DNA from: JANYCO01 sp964437245
GTDB lineage: Bacteria; Bacteroidota; Bacteroidia; Cytophagales; Cytophagaceae
Assembly (NCBI GenBank): GCA_964437245.1
Contig: CAYTGJ010000166.1
Coordinates: 1 to 9,560 of the forward strand
DNA: 9,560 nucleotides
Direction: 5' to 3'
Shown: positions 1 to 7,234 of the stretch, one piece after another
How the letters are laid out: each line of letters begins with the position of its first letter
Numbering within the stretch: position 1 is the stretch's first letter
Notes under the pieces: model-generated
What the model was told of the DNA's origin: nothing
The model's input: only the letters and a program-made list of their open reading frames with translations
Database searches by the model: none
Translations under genes and position numbers: made by a program

Positions 1-1
1 A

Positions 2-478
2 TTACTCGGAAACAACCTGCAGATCGATCCTGCCCAAGCCGGACAGATCCTGAACGATTATTTTCAAAAGCTTCAGGCTCAAAAACTGGAAAAAAATATC
101 CATGAAGGAGTAGAATTTCTAAAAGCAAACAGCAGCAAAGAAGGGGTAGTAACGCTCCCAAGCGGTCTGCAATATAAGATCCTGACAGCAGGTAACGGTC
201 CGAAGCCAAAAGCGACCGATAAAGTGACCACTCATTATCATGGAACACTGATCAACGGAACCGTATTTGACAGTTCGGTAGAACGCGGACAACCGGCTAC
301 TTTCCCTGTAAACGGTGTGATCGCCGGATGGATCGAAGCCCTTCAGCTCATGCCGGTAGGATCAAAATGGCAGCTGTTCATCCCTTCTGATCTGGCTTAT
401 GGCTCACGGGGAGCATCCGAACTGATCGGACCGAACACTACCTTGGTTTTCGAAGTAGAACTAATTTCTATTAATTAA
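2..478 (+). CDS. FKBP-type peptidyl-prolyl cis-trans isomerase, 5' end outside window
   Basis: The frame is open from base 2 to the TAA at 476-478 and gives 158 visible residues; the true start lies before the window. Visible residues 1 to about 50 are charged and probably helical (for example LQAQKLEKNIHEGVEFL) and match the dimerisation/linker region of FkpA/FklB/Mip-like FKBPs. The linker LPSGLQYKIL is typical of this family. The rest is one complete FKBP fold: VTTHYHGTL, TVFDSS, TFPVNGVIAGWIEAL, MPVGSKWQLFIPSDLAYG and a closing strand LVFEVELI. The usual aromatic pocket residues (Y of HYHG, F and D of VFDSS, W of AGW, Y of LAYG) are all present, so the enzyme should be active in proline isomerisation. 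Related proteins are periplasmic or lipoprotein folding helpers, but the signal region is not visible, so location is inferred. A GTG at 224 is an internal valine, not the start. Confidence 0.93.
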   Translation, partial: LLGNNLQIDPAQAGQILNDYFQKLQAQKLEKNIHEGVEFLKANSSKEGVVTLPSGLQYKILTAGNGPKPKATDKVTTHYHGTLINGTVFDSSVERGQPATFPVNGVIAGWIEALQLMPVGSKWQLFIPSDLAYGSRGASELIGPNTTLVFEVELISIN

Positions 479-507
479 GTCGCCTACGGGAAACATTCAG
501 GGGAATT

Positions 508-516
508 TATATTTTG
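508..516 (+). promoter_or_regulatory. possible Bacteroidota -7 element before the permease
   Basis: The 60 bases between the FKBP stop and the permease start contain TATATTTTG at 508-516, which is the TAnnTTTG consensus with one extra spacer base. A second similar string, TATTCTTTG, occupies 531-539 and runs into the start codon. No convincing TTG element is visible at the expected upstream distance, and no terminator hairpin separates FKBP from the permease. The permease may therefore be read through from the FKBP gene, with at most a weak promoter here. Confidence 0.25.
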
Positions 517-538
517 TATTTACCAAAACGTATTCTTT

Positions 539-1882
539 GTGTCCCTTACTACGGTAAAAAAAATAGGACTGATCGCTGGTGCCACCATCATGATCGCCAA
601 CATGATTGGAGTGGGTGTATACACCAGTTTAGGATACCAGTTGCTGGGAATACAATCAACCTCCGCAATATTGCTTCTTTGGTCCCTGGGAGGACTGGTA
701 GCATTATGCGGGGCGCTGACGTATGCTGAACTTGCGGTCGTATTTCCAAGATCAGGAGGCGAATATAATTTTCTGTCAAAAATATACCACCCAGCCGTAG
801 GATTCCTCTCCGGCTGGGTTTCTATTACCGTGGGATTTGCCGCGCCGATGGCCGCCTCGGCCATGGCATTCGGAGATTATTTCCAGAATATCCTGGAAAT
901 AAATCCAAAACTACTTGCCACCATTGTCATTCTGTTTATTACCTGTATCAACCTGCTCAGCTTTTCCATAGGGAAAAAATTCCAGGCTTCCGTGACGATC
1001 ATGAACGTATCCCTCATCACTGCTTTTGTGGTCGTTGGATTTCTGTATGCCGATCACAGCCATTTTTCCATTCAGTTCGGATCCTCCGACCTGGCCGATT
1101 CTTTGTCACAATCTTTTGCCGTATCACTGATCTATGTTTCGTTTGCCTACTCCGGCTGGAACAGCATCACTTACATCGCCGATGATATTTCCCAACCTCA
1201 GAAAAATATTCCACGTATCCTCTTCTTAGGAACCTCCGTAGTATTGATTCTGTATGTTGCTCTTAATTTTATTTTCCTTTACTCCACACCAAAAGATCAG
1301 TTCCTGATCTCCCTGCCAGGAGGAGAATTCGGGGCACAGGTCAAGATCGCCCTGATAGCGGCAAAAAACATTTTCCATCAGAATGGAATTCCCTTCATTA
1401 TACTCATCCTCTCGGTAGGATTTATCGCCTCGGTGAATTCGATGATGCTGATCGGCCCCAGGGTTGCAAAAGTAGTCGGCAATGACATCCGGTTACTGCG
1501 TTTTCTTTCGCGGGAAAACTACAAAGATGTTCCGGTAGTCTCTACACTAGTGCAGTCCGGGATTGCCATCGTGATGATCCTGACCTCTTCTTTCGATGAA
1601 ATCCTTACTTACATAGGATTTACGCTGAGTATTTTCACCACCCTGAGCGTAATAGGCGTATTTATTATCCGCAAACGAAAATTAAATATTCCGGGACAAT
1701 ACAAAACTCTGGGCTACCCGGTAACTCCTGCGATCTTCATCTGTCTTGAACTCTGGATGATTTTTAATGTGATCATGGATAAAGGGAAATTAATCCCTTC
1801 TCTCGTCACCTTCTTTGTCATCCTTTTAGGACTGATCATTTATTTTACTAATTCTTATCTCTATAAAAAAAGTGAAAACTAA
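539..1882 (+). CDS. APC-superfamily amino acid permease (LAT-like), 12 TM
   Basis: This 447-residue inner-membrane transporter has about 12 hydrophobic helices, the usual length and topology for amino acid/polyamine/organocation permeases. Diagnostic segments are NMIGVGVYT (residues 21-29, the broken first helix that binds substrate), TYAELAVVFPRSGGEY (61-76), SFAYSGWNSITYIADDI (201-217) followed by QKNIPR, GPRVA (306-310), and the late loop IPGQYKTLGYPVTPAIF (384-400). The FAYSGWN and KNIPR pattern resembles bacterial LAT-type members; the substrate is probably a neutral amino acid, but it cannot be read from sequence. The start is GTG at 539. The first helix begins about seven residues later, so the ATG at 590 would cut it and is rejected. 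The upstream frame is open back to the FKBP stop but has no ATG. There is no Shine-Dalgarno motif, as is common in this phylum. The 3' end overlaps the lipoprotein gene by 11 bases. Confidence 0.92.
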   Translation: MSLTTVKKIGLIAGATIMIANMIGVGVYTSLGYQLLGIQSTSAILLLWSLGGLVALCGALTYAELAVVFPRSGGEYNFLSKIYHPAVGFLSGWVSITVGFAAPMAASAMAFGDYFQNILEINPKLLATIVILFITCINLLSFSIGKKFQASVTIMNVSLITAFVVVGFLYADHSHFSIQFGSSDLADSLSQSFAVSLIYVSFAYSGWNSITYIADDISQPQKNIPRILFLGTSVVLILYVALNFIFLYSTPKDQFLISLPGGEFGAQVKIALIAAKNIFHQNGIPFIILILSVGFIASVNSMMLIGPRVAKVVGNDIRLLRFLSRENYKDVPVVSTLVQSGIAIVMILTSSFDEILTYIGFTLSIFTTLSVIGVFIIRKRKLNIPGQYKTLGYPVTPAIFICLELWMIFNVIMDKGKLIPSLVTFFVILLGLIIYFTNSYLYKKSEN

Positions 1883-3080
1883 ACTTACATTACTTGCCCT
1901 TCTTGGTTGTATGTTTTTCAGTTCCTGTGAGGAAAAGAAAAACACTACTAGCAGTTCAAACGATACAATCTCTGCTTCCGGTGAAATCCGGAGCGATAGC
2001 ATCCACAGGCGAAAAGCTCCCGAAAAACCACTGGAGTTTGACCATCAATATGATCACAACGTACGTGTCTTATCCGGAATCCCACAACCTCAGGGAAGCA
2101 CACTTGCCTCTATCGACACTACCGAAAGCTGGAAAGCATTCTCTTTTTCATTCGATTCCAGTTGGGCATTGATCGAGAAAAAGAGATTCAGCAAAATGCG
2201 TGACTGGAGAAATGCAGAACTTACTGATGTGAATGCTTCTGACAACAGTGTATTTTATCCTTTTTCCGGACCGGATGTTCTAAACTCCTTTATCCTGTTT
2301 CCAAATGCAAAAACCTATACACTCCTTGCACTGGAGCCTATCGGAGAATTACCGGATTTTAAAACGATGACCGAAAGACAAAGACAGGAATACTATCTAT
2401 CAATCGAAGTTTCTCTGAACGATCTTTTGAAAAAGAGTTATTTCATTACTAAAAATATGCTCAATGACCTTCAGAAGAATAAAGTAAACGGAACCATTCC
2501 TCTGATGTGCTTATTCCTGAAAAGAACCGGAAATACGATCGTAAACATCCAGGCCGTTGGTATCGACACCTCCGGAAATGTATTTGACCGTGCAGACACC
2601 AGTAAATACAAAGGAACGAAAGGTGTAAGAATCGATTTTGTAACACAGGAATCCAATGAACTCCGTTCGGTTTATTATTTCAAATGTGACCTGGGAGATG
2701 CCGGGATCAAGGCGAATAAAGGACTTTCAAAATACCTGCAGAATATGGGAACTGTGCATACCTACCTGAAATCAGCTTCCTACCTTCTGCATTACAAGGA
2801 TTTTTCAACGATCAGAAACATTATTTTCGATAAGAGTGATTTCATCGTCCAGGATGATTCCGGAATCGCTTACCGTTATTTTGACAAAGATAAATGGCAA
2901 ATTAAACTGTACGGTAAATATGCCAAACCAGTGGCCGATTTCCCGCATATCAAAGAACCGGAACTGAAAGAGGCCTATGCTCAGGATTCCACGATTACGG
3001 ACCTTCCCTTTGAACTGGGCTATCATTGGGGAACGCGTGAAAACAATATGTTAAAAGCTACCCGACTACCCGGAAAATAA
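1872..3080 (+). CDS. lipoprotein of unknown function, coupled to the permease
   Basis: This 402-residue protein matches no family I recognise. It starts with a signal peptide: KTK n-region, hydrophobic LTLLALLGCMFF, then SSC with the likely lipidated cysteine at residue 19. Cys13 (LLGC) also fits a lipobox but would leave a very short signal. The mature end EEKKN is followed by a Ser/Thr-rich linker to about residue 50. Acidic residues directly after the cysteine resemble surface-export signals described for some Bacteroidota lipoproteins, but this is weak. The body is soluble, rich in charged and aromatic residues, with no further membrane helix, no internal repeat and only two more cysteines. 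Landmarks are FSFDSSWALIEKKRF, PFSGPDVLNSFILFPN and a C-terminal LGYHWGTRENN. The GTG start at 1872 lies 11 bases inside the permease gene; the next in-frame ATG (codon 14) would destroy the signal peptide. The overlap implies translational coupling. A strong terminator follows the stop. Confidence 0.85.
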   Translation: MKTKLTLLALLGCMFFSSCEEKKNTTSSSNDTISASGEIRSDSIHRRKAPEKPLEFDHQYDHNVRVLSGIPQPQGSTLASIDTTESWKAFSFSFDSSWALIEKKRFSKMRDWRNAELTDVNASDNSVFYPFSGPDVLNSFILFPNAKTYTLLALEPIGELPDFKTMTERQRQEYYLSIEVSLNDLLKKSYFITKNMLNDLQKNKVNGTIPLMCLFLKRTGNTIVNIQAVGIDTSGNVFDRADTSKYKGTKGVRIDFVTQESNELRSVYYFKCDLGDAGIKANKGLSKYLQNMGTVHTYLKSASYLLHYKDFSTIRNIIFDKSDFIVQDDSGIAYRYFDKDKWQIKLYGKYAKPVADFPHIKEPELKEAYAQDSTITDLPFELGYHWGTRENNMLKATRLPGK

Positions 3081-3114
3081 AACATAGCCATTTTAAAACA
3101 AGCAAGCAGGCCCC

Positions 3115-3149
3115 AAAAACCGGAACACTCAAGAATGTTCCGGTTTTTT
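3115..3149 (+). terminator. intrinsic terminator after the lipoprotein gene
   Basis: An 8-bp GC-rich stem (CCGGAACA at 3120-3127 with TGTTCCGG at 3136-3143) closes an 8-base loop and is followed by six T. The A-run just before the left arm (3115-3119) pairs with the T-run, extending the stem to 13 bp. This ends the permease-lipoprotein unit and insulates the protease gene downstream. Confidence 0.88.
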
Positions 3150-3179
3150 ATGAATCATCAGAACTTCATTTTTAAATCA

Positions 3180-3210
3180 ACTGGATAACAATCTATTACA
3201 TAAATCCAGT
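3180..3210. repeat. 7-bp inverted repeat in the protease upstream region
   Basis: ACTGGAT (3180-3186) and ATCCAGT (3204-3210) form a perfect inverted repeat around a 17-base A/T-rich spacer. The arm centres are 24 bases apart, a little over two helical turns, so it could be a split operator. It could also be chance, and no T-run follows that would make it a terminator. Confidence 0.3.
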
Positions 3211-3250
3211 AGCATATTTTCCGGAATTTGCTTTCTAAAAACCATTTACC

Positions 3251-3290
3251 CCCGAAAATGATCTTATCTCTCCCGAAAATCTCCGTGGAG
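3251..3290. promoter_or_regulatory. direct repeat of CCCGAAAAT plus CTCC/GGAG palindrome
   Basis: The nonamer CCCGAAAAT occurs at 3251-3259 and again at 3272-3280, exactly 21 bases (two helical turns) apart on the same strand. The second copy abuts a small palindrome, CTCCGTGGAG (3281-3290). Same-face spacing of a C-rich motif in an A/T-rich intergenic region is what a transcription-factor site would look like. No factor is known from the sequence, so this is only a candidate. Confidence 0.35.
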
Positions 3291-3350
3291 GTACAATTAC
3301 AAACATATAATTATCAGTCATTTATATATATAATTTATAATGTAGGAAAG

Positions 3351-3373
3351 TCTGGTTCCGGGAATGCGGCAGA
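3351..3373 (+). other. GC-rich hairpin island in the protease leader region
   Basis: In a stretch that is otherwise almost all A/T, TCTG (3351-3354) pairs with CAGA (3370-3373) and CCG (3358-3360) with CGG (3367-3369), leaving a three-base bulge and a six-base loop. The same segment holds the odd palindrome TTCCGGGAA (3356-3364). It could be a protein site or leader RNA structure; I do not recognise a known riboswitch in it. Confidence 0.25.
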
Positions 3374-3410
3374 ACTCAAAAAATTAAGCTATTTTTCATA
3401 ACTATTACGG

Positions 3411-3450
3411 TTACTTATTAGTATAATAAGGTAATATAACTATATTATAT
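3411..3450 (+). other. two adjacent A/T hairpins just ahead of the protease start
   Basis: TTACTTATTA (3411-3420) pairs with TAATAAGGTAA (3424-3434) with one bulged base and a three-base loop. Immediately after, ATATAA (3434-3439) and TTATAT (3445-3450) form a second small inverted repeat. The second ends 17 bases before the ATG at 3468, so if transcribed it lies in the ribosome entry region. No TAnnTTTG element is visible between 3150 and 3467, so the transcription start is unknown. Confidence 0.35.
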
Positions 3451-3467
3451 TTAAAACTATTTCAAGA

Positions 3468-6400
3468 ATGTTTATAACAAAACAAGCAACTTATAGGCTA
3501 GTACTTTCCTGGTTGTTCGTCACCATTTTGGGCATTCCGTTGCAGGCACAACAGGCTAAATATCAACTTCCCTCAGGCTATACGACTTCTCAAAAAACCA
3601 ACACGAACATTGTACCGGGTGTCATACTGACCAAGCTAAAGCCCGAATTCAGGCATTATACAAATAACCTTGCTGCACTGAAACGCAACAAGATCCTGAC
3701 TCCCTATCTTCAGCAATTCGAAATCACCAGGTTTGAGAAACTGACTCCTGAAGCCACTCCTCCTACCGAGGCCAGAAACAAGCAAGGGATTGAAATGGTA
3801 GATCTTTCACTCATCCATATCATTCATTTCAATTCAACGCAACCCATGCAGGATCTGATCAACGGGCTTATAGCAACGGGTCTTGTGGAATATGCCGAGC
3901 CTCAGTACATTGATCAGGTATTGTACATTCCTTCGGATACCCTCGCCGATCCTGACAAAGCACAGGGATTACTGTTAAAAAGAATCAATGCCTATAAAGC
4001 ATGGGAAGTTGAAAAAGGAGATACGAATGTGGTCATAGGAATACTGGACACAGGAACCGAACTGAACCATCCGGATCTCGCTGCCAACATCAAATACAAC
4101 TGGGCCGACCCGATCAACGGAGTAGACGATGACGGAGACGGATATACAGACAACTTCTACGGCTGGGACGTAGGATCCAACGATAATAATCCTTCCTGGC
4201 AGGTAGCCGATCATGGCGTCCGGGTACATGGATCAAGCTCTGCTACACCTGATAATGTAGCCGGGATAGCAGGAACAGGATTTAACTGCAAAAGCCTTCC
4301 GATTAAGATCAGCAATTCCAGCGGATCTCTGGTAGCCGGCTATGCAGGGATCTCATATGCCGCCAACCATGGGGTAAAAGTCATGAACCTTTCCTGGGGC
4401 GGTTACGGAAGTTATTCCCAAACCAATCAAAACTACATTAACTATGCCGCCATCAACAAGGATGTATTAATCATTGCTGCCGCCGGGAATACTGAAGGAG
4501 AGCTTGACTTCTACCCTGCCTCCTATGACAACGTTATTTCAGTGACCGGGCTGGATACCCTGACCTCTCCCCTCTACGATACACTGTACGAAGTAAGGAA
4601 GACTTTTAACTTCGGCGGTTTCGGTCAGTCGTACAGCTTTAATGTAGACCTTGCTTCCCTGGAAGGAGGATACAGCACACGTCCGGGAGGTATCTGGCAG
4701 GAGTTCGGAGGATCGTCTTTTGCTTCTCCTACCGTAGCAGGTGCCGCAGCACTGGTTCGCTCCAAATTTCCTCATCTATCTGCCCTGCAGGCGGGCGAAC
4801 AGCTAAGGGTCACCGGAGAGATCCTCGATACCTTCGACATCACACGTCCTGAAAGCCGCTATAAAACCGGACGAAAGCTGAATATGTACAAAGCACTTAC
4901 GGATACAACCCTTCCTTCTGTACGAATGAGAAATTTAAGTGTCAAAAGCACCTTCGGCACCGATCTTTTTAACGGCGACACCATCACGATCACCAACAAT
5001 TTTTACAATTATCTGTCCGGCACCAACAATCTTTCGATCGAATTGATCTCTCTGAACGGTCATGTGACAATGCTTGACAACACTTCCTACCTGGGAAAGA
5101 TCGATAGTCTGACTTATAAAAATAACCTTGACGATCCTTTCAGATTTATCATCAACCATGGTACTCCTTTAGGCCAGGTCATTGACCTGGTGATGATCAT
5201 GAGAGATCCTACTAAAAATTATTACGATTTTCAGGGATTTAAGATTTTCGTAAATCCTACGTATCTCAAACTTGATACCAACCAGTTGAAAACCACTGTT
5301 ACTGCTAACGGGCGTATCGGGTACAATGTTTACGAGACGTCTCCTCCTTCGCAGGGATTAGGGGTCAACTATCAAAACAACGCACTGCTTTACGAAGCGG
5401 GACTTATGATCGGTACCTCCACCACTAAAGTATCCGATTGTATACGGGGAGATTTTGCCACCATTGACAAAGAATTCAAATCCGTAGAAAACGTACATTA
5501 TGTAAAATCCTCCCTCAAAGATCAGGAAGCGTATACTGTATTCAATGATTCCAATGCAGCCAGTATCATCGGGATCGAAGTAGCACAACGTTCTTATGCC
5601 TGGAAAAACAGTCCGAACGACAAGTTTGTAGTACTCGAATACCAGATCACCAATCAATCTTCTGCTACCTATGATTCACTTGCGGCAGGAATATTTGCCG
5701 ACTGGGACATTGCCAGTTATCAGTATAACCGTGCCGACTGGGACGATGCACGAAAAATTGCCTATACCTACAGCCTGGAAGGTGGTACCAAAGTAGCCGG
5801 GATCTCCCTGCTGACCGATAACGCTCCCTCCTGCTACTCGCTGGACCACACTTCTGTAGACGAAGACAACATCAACCCGAACGATGGTTTTACGACCGAA
5901 GAAAAATTCCGCAGTATCGCAAAAGGAGTGTTCAAAAAACAGGCTGGTGCTACAGGATTTGGAGCGGATGTATCGCAGGTGATCGGAGCCAAAGTATACA
6001 ACTTTGCTCCGGGCGACAGCGTAACGATCGCATTTGCCATCATTGTGGCGGATAATATGTTCGAACTGATGGAAGTCGCAGAGCAGGCCAAAAACAAATT
6101 TGTTTCTATCAAACAAGGTCCCGTGCCTGTTCTTTCCGACGTAACGATTTGCCGTCAGGATACGATAGACGTTACTCTGACTCCTACCAACGGAAACCTG
6201 TTTGCCTTCTTCCAGGATCCTCCTCCGGCAGCTCCAGTGCACATAGGTTCTTCCTATACGATGACAGAGGTATCTCAAAACGATACTTTATACATTGCCA
6301 ATAAGGATTCTTTATTCCTGAGCGATCTGAAAACCGTTTATATCAAAAAAGATCCTATGATGCTGGCCTACTATCCTGGTACGGATACCATCAGTCTTCC

Positions 6401-6869
6401 CAAGGGAAGTTCTCTTCTGCTGGTGAATCAGTCTTACGCAACCTCCTCTATCCTCTGGGATCTAGGGGACGGGGCCAGTGAAACGAGTAACTACGTGTCT
6501 CATGTATACGATACCGAAGGGTATTACACTGTTTATCTTTCCGGTACCAGTGCTTCTGAATGTAAGGACACACTCAGACGGATCGTAAAAGTTGAAACGC
6601 TCACCGGGCTTCAAAACAGCCTTAACGGAAATACGCTGAACTTCTACCCTAATCCGGTGGTCAATACGTTAACGATTGATTTTGCAAATAACAAAATCCC
6701 GGATGATCTTTCCTTAGAGCTGATCAATGCAATCGGGCATTCTGTATTCATTTCTGAAAAAGGAAGCCACCACACGCATCTTGACTTGTCGGCCTACCCT
6801 TCGGGAATTTATTATCTTAAACTGAAATCCAGGGGGAGCGAAGTCAGTCAGAAGATCATCAAAAATTAG
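3468..6869 (+). CDS. secreted S8 (subtilisin-like) serine protease with PKD and T9SS sorting domains
   Basis: This 1133-residue protein starts with a Sec signal peptide (cleavage likely near LQA-QQ, residue 27), followed by a propeptide-like region (about 45-150) containing VPGVILTKLKPE. The S8 catalytic domain covers about 165-475: Asp194 in GILDTGTELNHPDL, His249 in DHGVRVHG, oxyanion Asn341 in IIAAAGN, and Ser417 in GGSSFASPTVAGAAAL. An acidic loop, VDDDGDGYTDNFYGWD (219-234), resembles a calcium site. Next come about 400 residues of beta-rich modules (FVVLEYQITNQS and FADWDI are typical of Bacteroidota secreted S8 proteins), an Ig-like stretch (about 885-960), a PKD domain (about 979-1044, with WDLGDG and HVYDTEGYYTVYL), and a type A T9SS sorting domain (from about 1057: FYPNPVVNTLTIDF, then AYPSGIYYLKL). 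It is probably exported by Sec and T9SS and attached to or released from the cell surface; the substrate is unknown. The subtilisin motif HGTHVAG is altered to HGVRVHG, though the catalytic His is kept. Confidence 0.95.
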   Translation: MFITKQATYRLVLSWLFVTILGIPLQAQQAKYQLPSGYTTSQKTNTNIVPGVILTKLKPEFRHYTNNLAALKRNKILTPYLQQFEITRFEKLTPEATPPTEARNKQGIEMVDLSLIHIIHFNSTQPMQDLINGLIATGLVEYAEPQYIDQVLYIPSDTLADPDKAQGLLLKRINAYKAWEVEKGDTNVVIGILDTGTELNHPDLAANIKYNWADPINGVDDDGDGYTDNFYGWDVGSNDNNPSWQVADHGVRVHGSSSATPDNVAGIAGTGFNCKSLPIKISNSSGSLVAGYAGISYAANHGVKVMNLSWGGYGSYSQTNQNYINYAAINKDVLIIAAAGNTEGELDFYPASYDNVISVTGLDTLTSPLYDTLYEVRKTFNFGGFGQSYSFNVDLASLEGGYSTRPGGIWQEFGGSSFASPTVAGAAALVRSKFPHLSALQAGEQLRVTGEILDTFDITRPESRYKTGRKLNMYKALTDTTLPSVRMRNLSVKSTFGTDLFNGDTITITNNFYNYLSGTNNLSIELISLNGHVTMLDNTSYLGKIDSLTYKNNLDDPFRFIINHGTPLGQVIDLVMIMRDPTKNYYDFQGFKIFVNPTYLKLDTNQLKTTVTANGRIGYNVYETSPPSQGLGVNYQNNALLYEAGLMIGTSTTKVSDCIRGDFATIDKEFKSVENVHYVKSSLKDQEAYTVFNDSNAASIIGIEVAQRSYAWKNSPNDKFVVLEYQITNQSSATYDSLAAGIFADWDIASYQYNRADWDDARKIAYTYSLEGGTKVAGISLLTDNAPSCYSLDHTSVDEDNINPNDGFTTEEKFRSIAKGVFKKQAGATGFGADVSQVIGAKVYNFAPGDSVTIAFAIIVADNMFELMEVAEQAKNKFVSIKQGPVPVLSDVTICRQDTIDVTLTPTNGNLFAFFQDPPPAAPVHIGSSYTMTEVSQNDTLYIANKDSLFLSDLKTVYIKKDPMMLAYYPGTDTISLPKGSSLLLVNQSYATSSILWDLGDGASETSNYVSHVYDTEGYYTVYLSGTSASECKDTLRRIVKVETLTGLQNSLNGNTLNFYPNPVVNTLTIDFANNKIPDDLSLELINAIGHSVFISEKGSHHTHLDLSAYPSGIYYLKLKSRGSEVSQKIIKN

Positions 6870-6886
6870 TCCTTCTACACCACACA

Positions 6887-6912
6887 GGCTCCGGTTTCCC
6901 GGAGCCTTTTTT
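6887..6912 (+). terminator. intrinsic terminator after the protease gene
   Basis: A perfect 8-bp stem, GGCTCCGG (6887-6894) with CCGGAGCC (6899-6906), closes a four-base loop (TTTC) and is followed by six T. It starts 17 bases after the protease stop codon, so the protease is transcribed without fic. Confidence 0.92.
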
Positions 6913-7140
6913 ATCCTCTATATTTACGTCACACATTGAGTTATATCATGAATGTACCATAAGCATGAGTTAGAAAGGCATGAATAATGATTTTTTGCTA
7001 AAGGATACAATTTAGAGATCAAAAAGGAAGGACGTGAAAGTTATCACAGTTCCAGAGATAATGAATGATTAGCGATTCCATCCTTGGCTCAAAATCAAAC
7101 CAGACCATATAAAACCCTAAAAACAAGAACTACACAATAA
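6913..7140. other. A/T-rich non-coding stretch, no gene seen
   Basis: All frames are closed by frequent stops, and I see no convincing small gene, tRNA or mobile-element end. The only regularity is an imperfect direct repeat, GAGTTA followed by CATGAAT with 3 bases between at 6938-6953 and 6 bases between at 6967-6985. It may be decayed sequence; I could not assign its origin. Confidence 0.4.
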
Positions 7141-7227
7141 AAACATTAAAAAGTTAAAATTTTAATGTTTGATCTAATTTTTTAGTACTTTTGAGGTCTA
7201 GTCCAATACTAAACATTAAAATTTTAA
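7141..7227. promoter_or_regulatory. operator-like inverted sites flanking the fic promoter
   Basis: The 17-mer TTAAAATTTTAATGTTT (7154-7170) recurs as its exact reverse complement AAACATTAAAATTTTAA at 7211-7227. Each copy contains a 12-bp perfect palindrome, TTAAAATTTTAA, and the palindrome centres are 62 bp apart, about six helical turns. An extra half site, AAACATTAAAA, lies at 7141-7151 and forms a local inverted repeat with 7160-7170. The copies sit on either side of the -7 element at 7186-7193; one covers the -33 region and the other the expected first transcribed bases. This is a classic repressor layout. The regulator may be the Fic protein itself, through its winged-helix-like end (inference). 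Confidence 0.6.
7186..7193 (+). promoter_or_regulatory. Bacteroidota -7 promoter element for fic
   Basis: TACTTTTG fits the TAnnTTTG consensus exactly and lies 41 bases before the ATG. A TTTG at 7168-7171 could be the -33 element, but its 14-base spacer is shorter than the usual 19 or so, which may mean a weak or regulator-dependent promoter. Transcription would start near 7200, giving a leader of about 35 A/T-rich bases with no Shine-Dalgarno motif. Confidence 0.55.
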
Positions 7228-7234
7228 AAAAATA

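Noticed and set aside
590..592. ATG as an alternative permease start
   Set aside because: It would remove the first half of helix 1, which forms part of the substrate site in APC carriers; the GTG at 539 keeps it whole.
520..864. Minus-strand open frame of 114 codons
   Set aside because: It lies opposite the start of the permease, whose motifs are unmistakable, and its translation has no recognisable domain.
3344..3379. Possible riboswitch in the GC-rich island before the protease
   Set aside because: None of the conserved cores I know (cobalamin, SAM, preQ1, c-di-GMP, glycine, THF) can be aligned, and a secreted protease is not a usual target.
5676..6278. Minus-strand open frame of 200 codons inside the protease gene
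   Set aside because: It lies opposite a continuous, well-supported coding region, has an Arg/Cys/Tyr-rich composition typical of an antisense shadow, and has no promoter or known motif.
7154..7227. Miniature transposable element bounded by the 17-base inverted repeat
   Set aside because: The inverted copies are only 74 bases end to end, no target-site duplication is visible, and a promoter element lies between them with one copy in the fic leader, which fits operators better.
6913..7234. FicA-like antitoxin or other small gene ahead of fic
   Set aside because: No open frame of useful length with a plausible start exists here; the inhibitory motif is instead inside the Fic protein itself.
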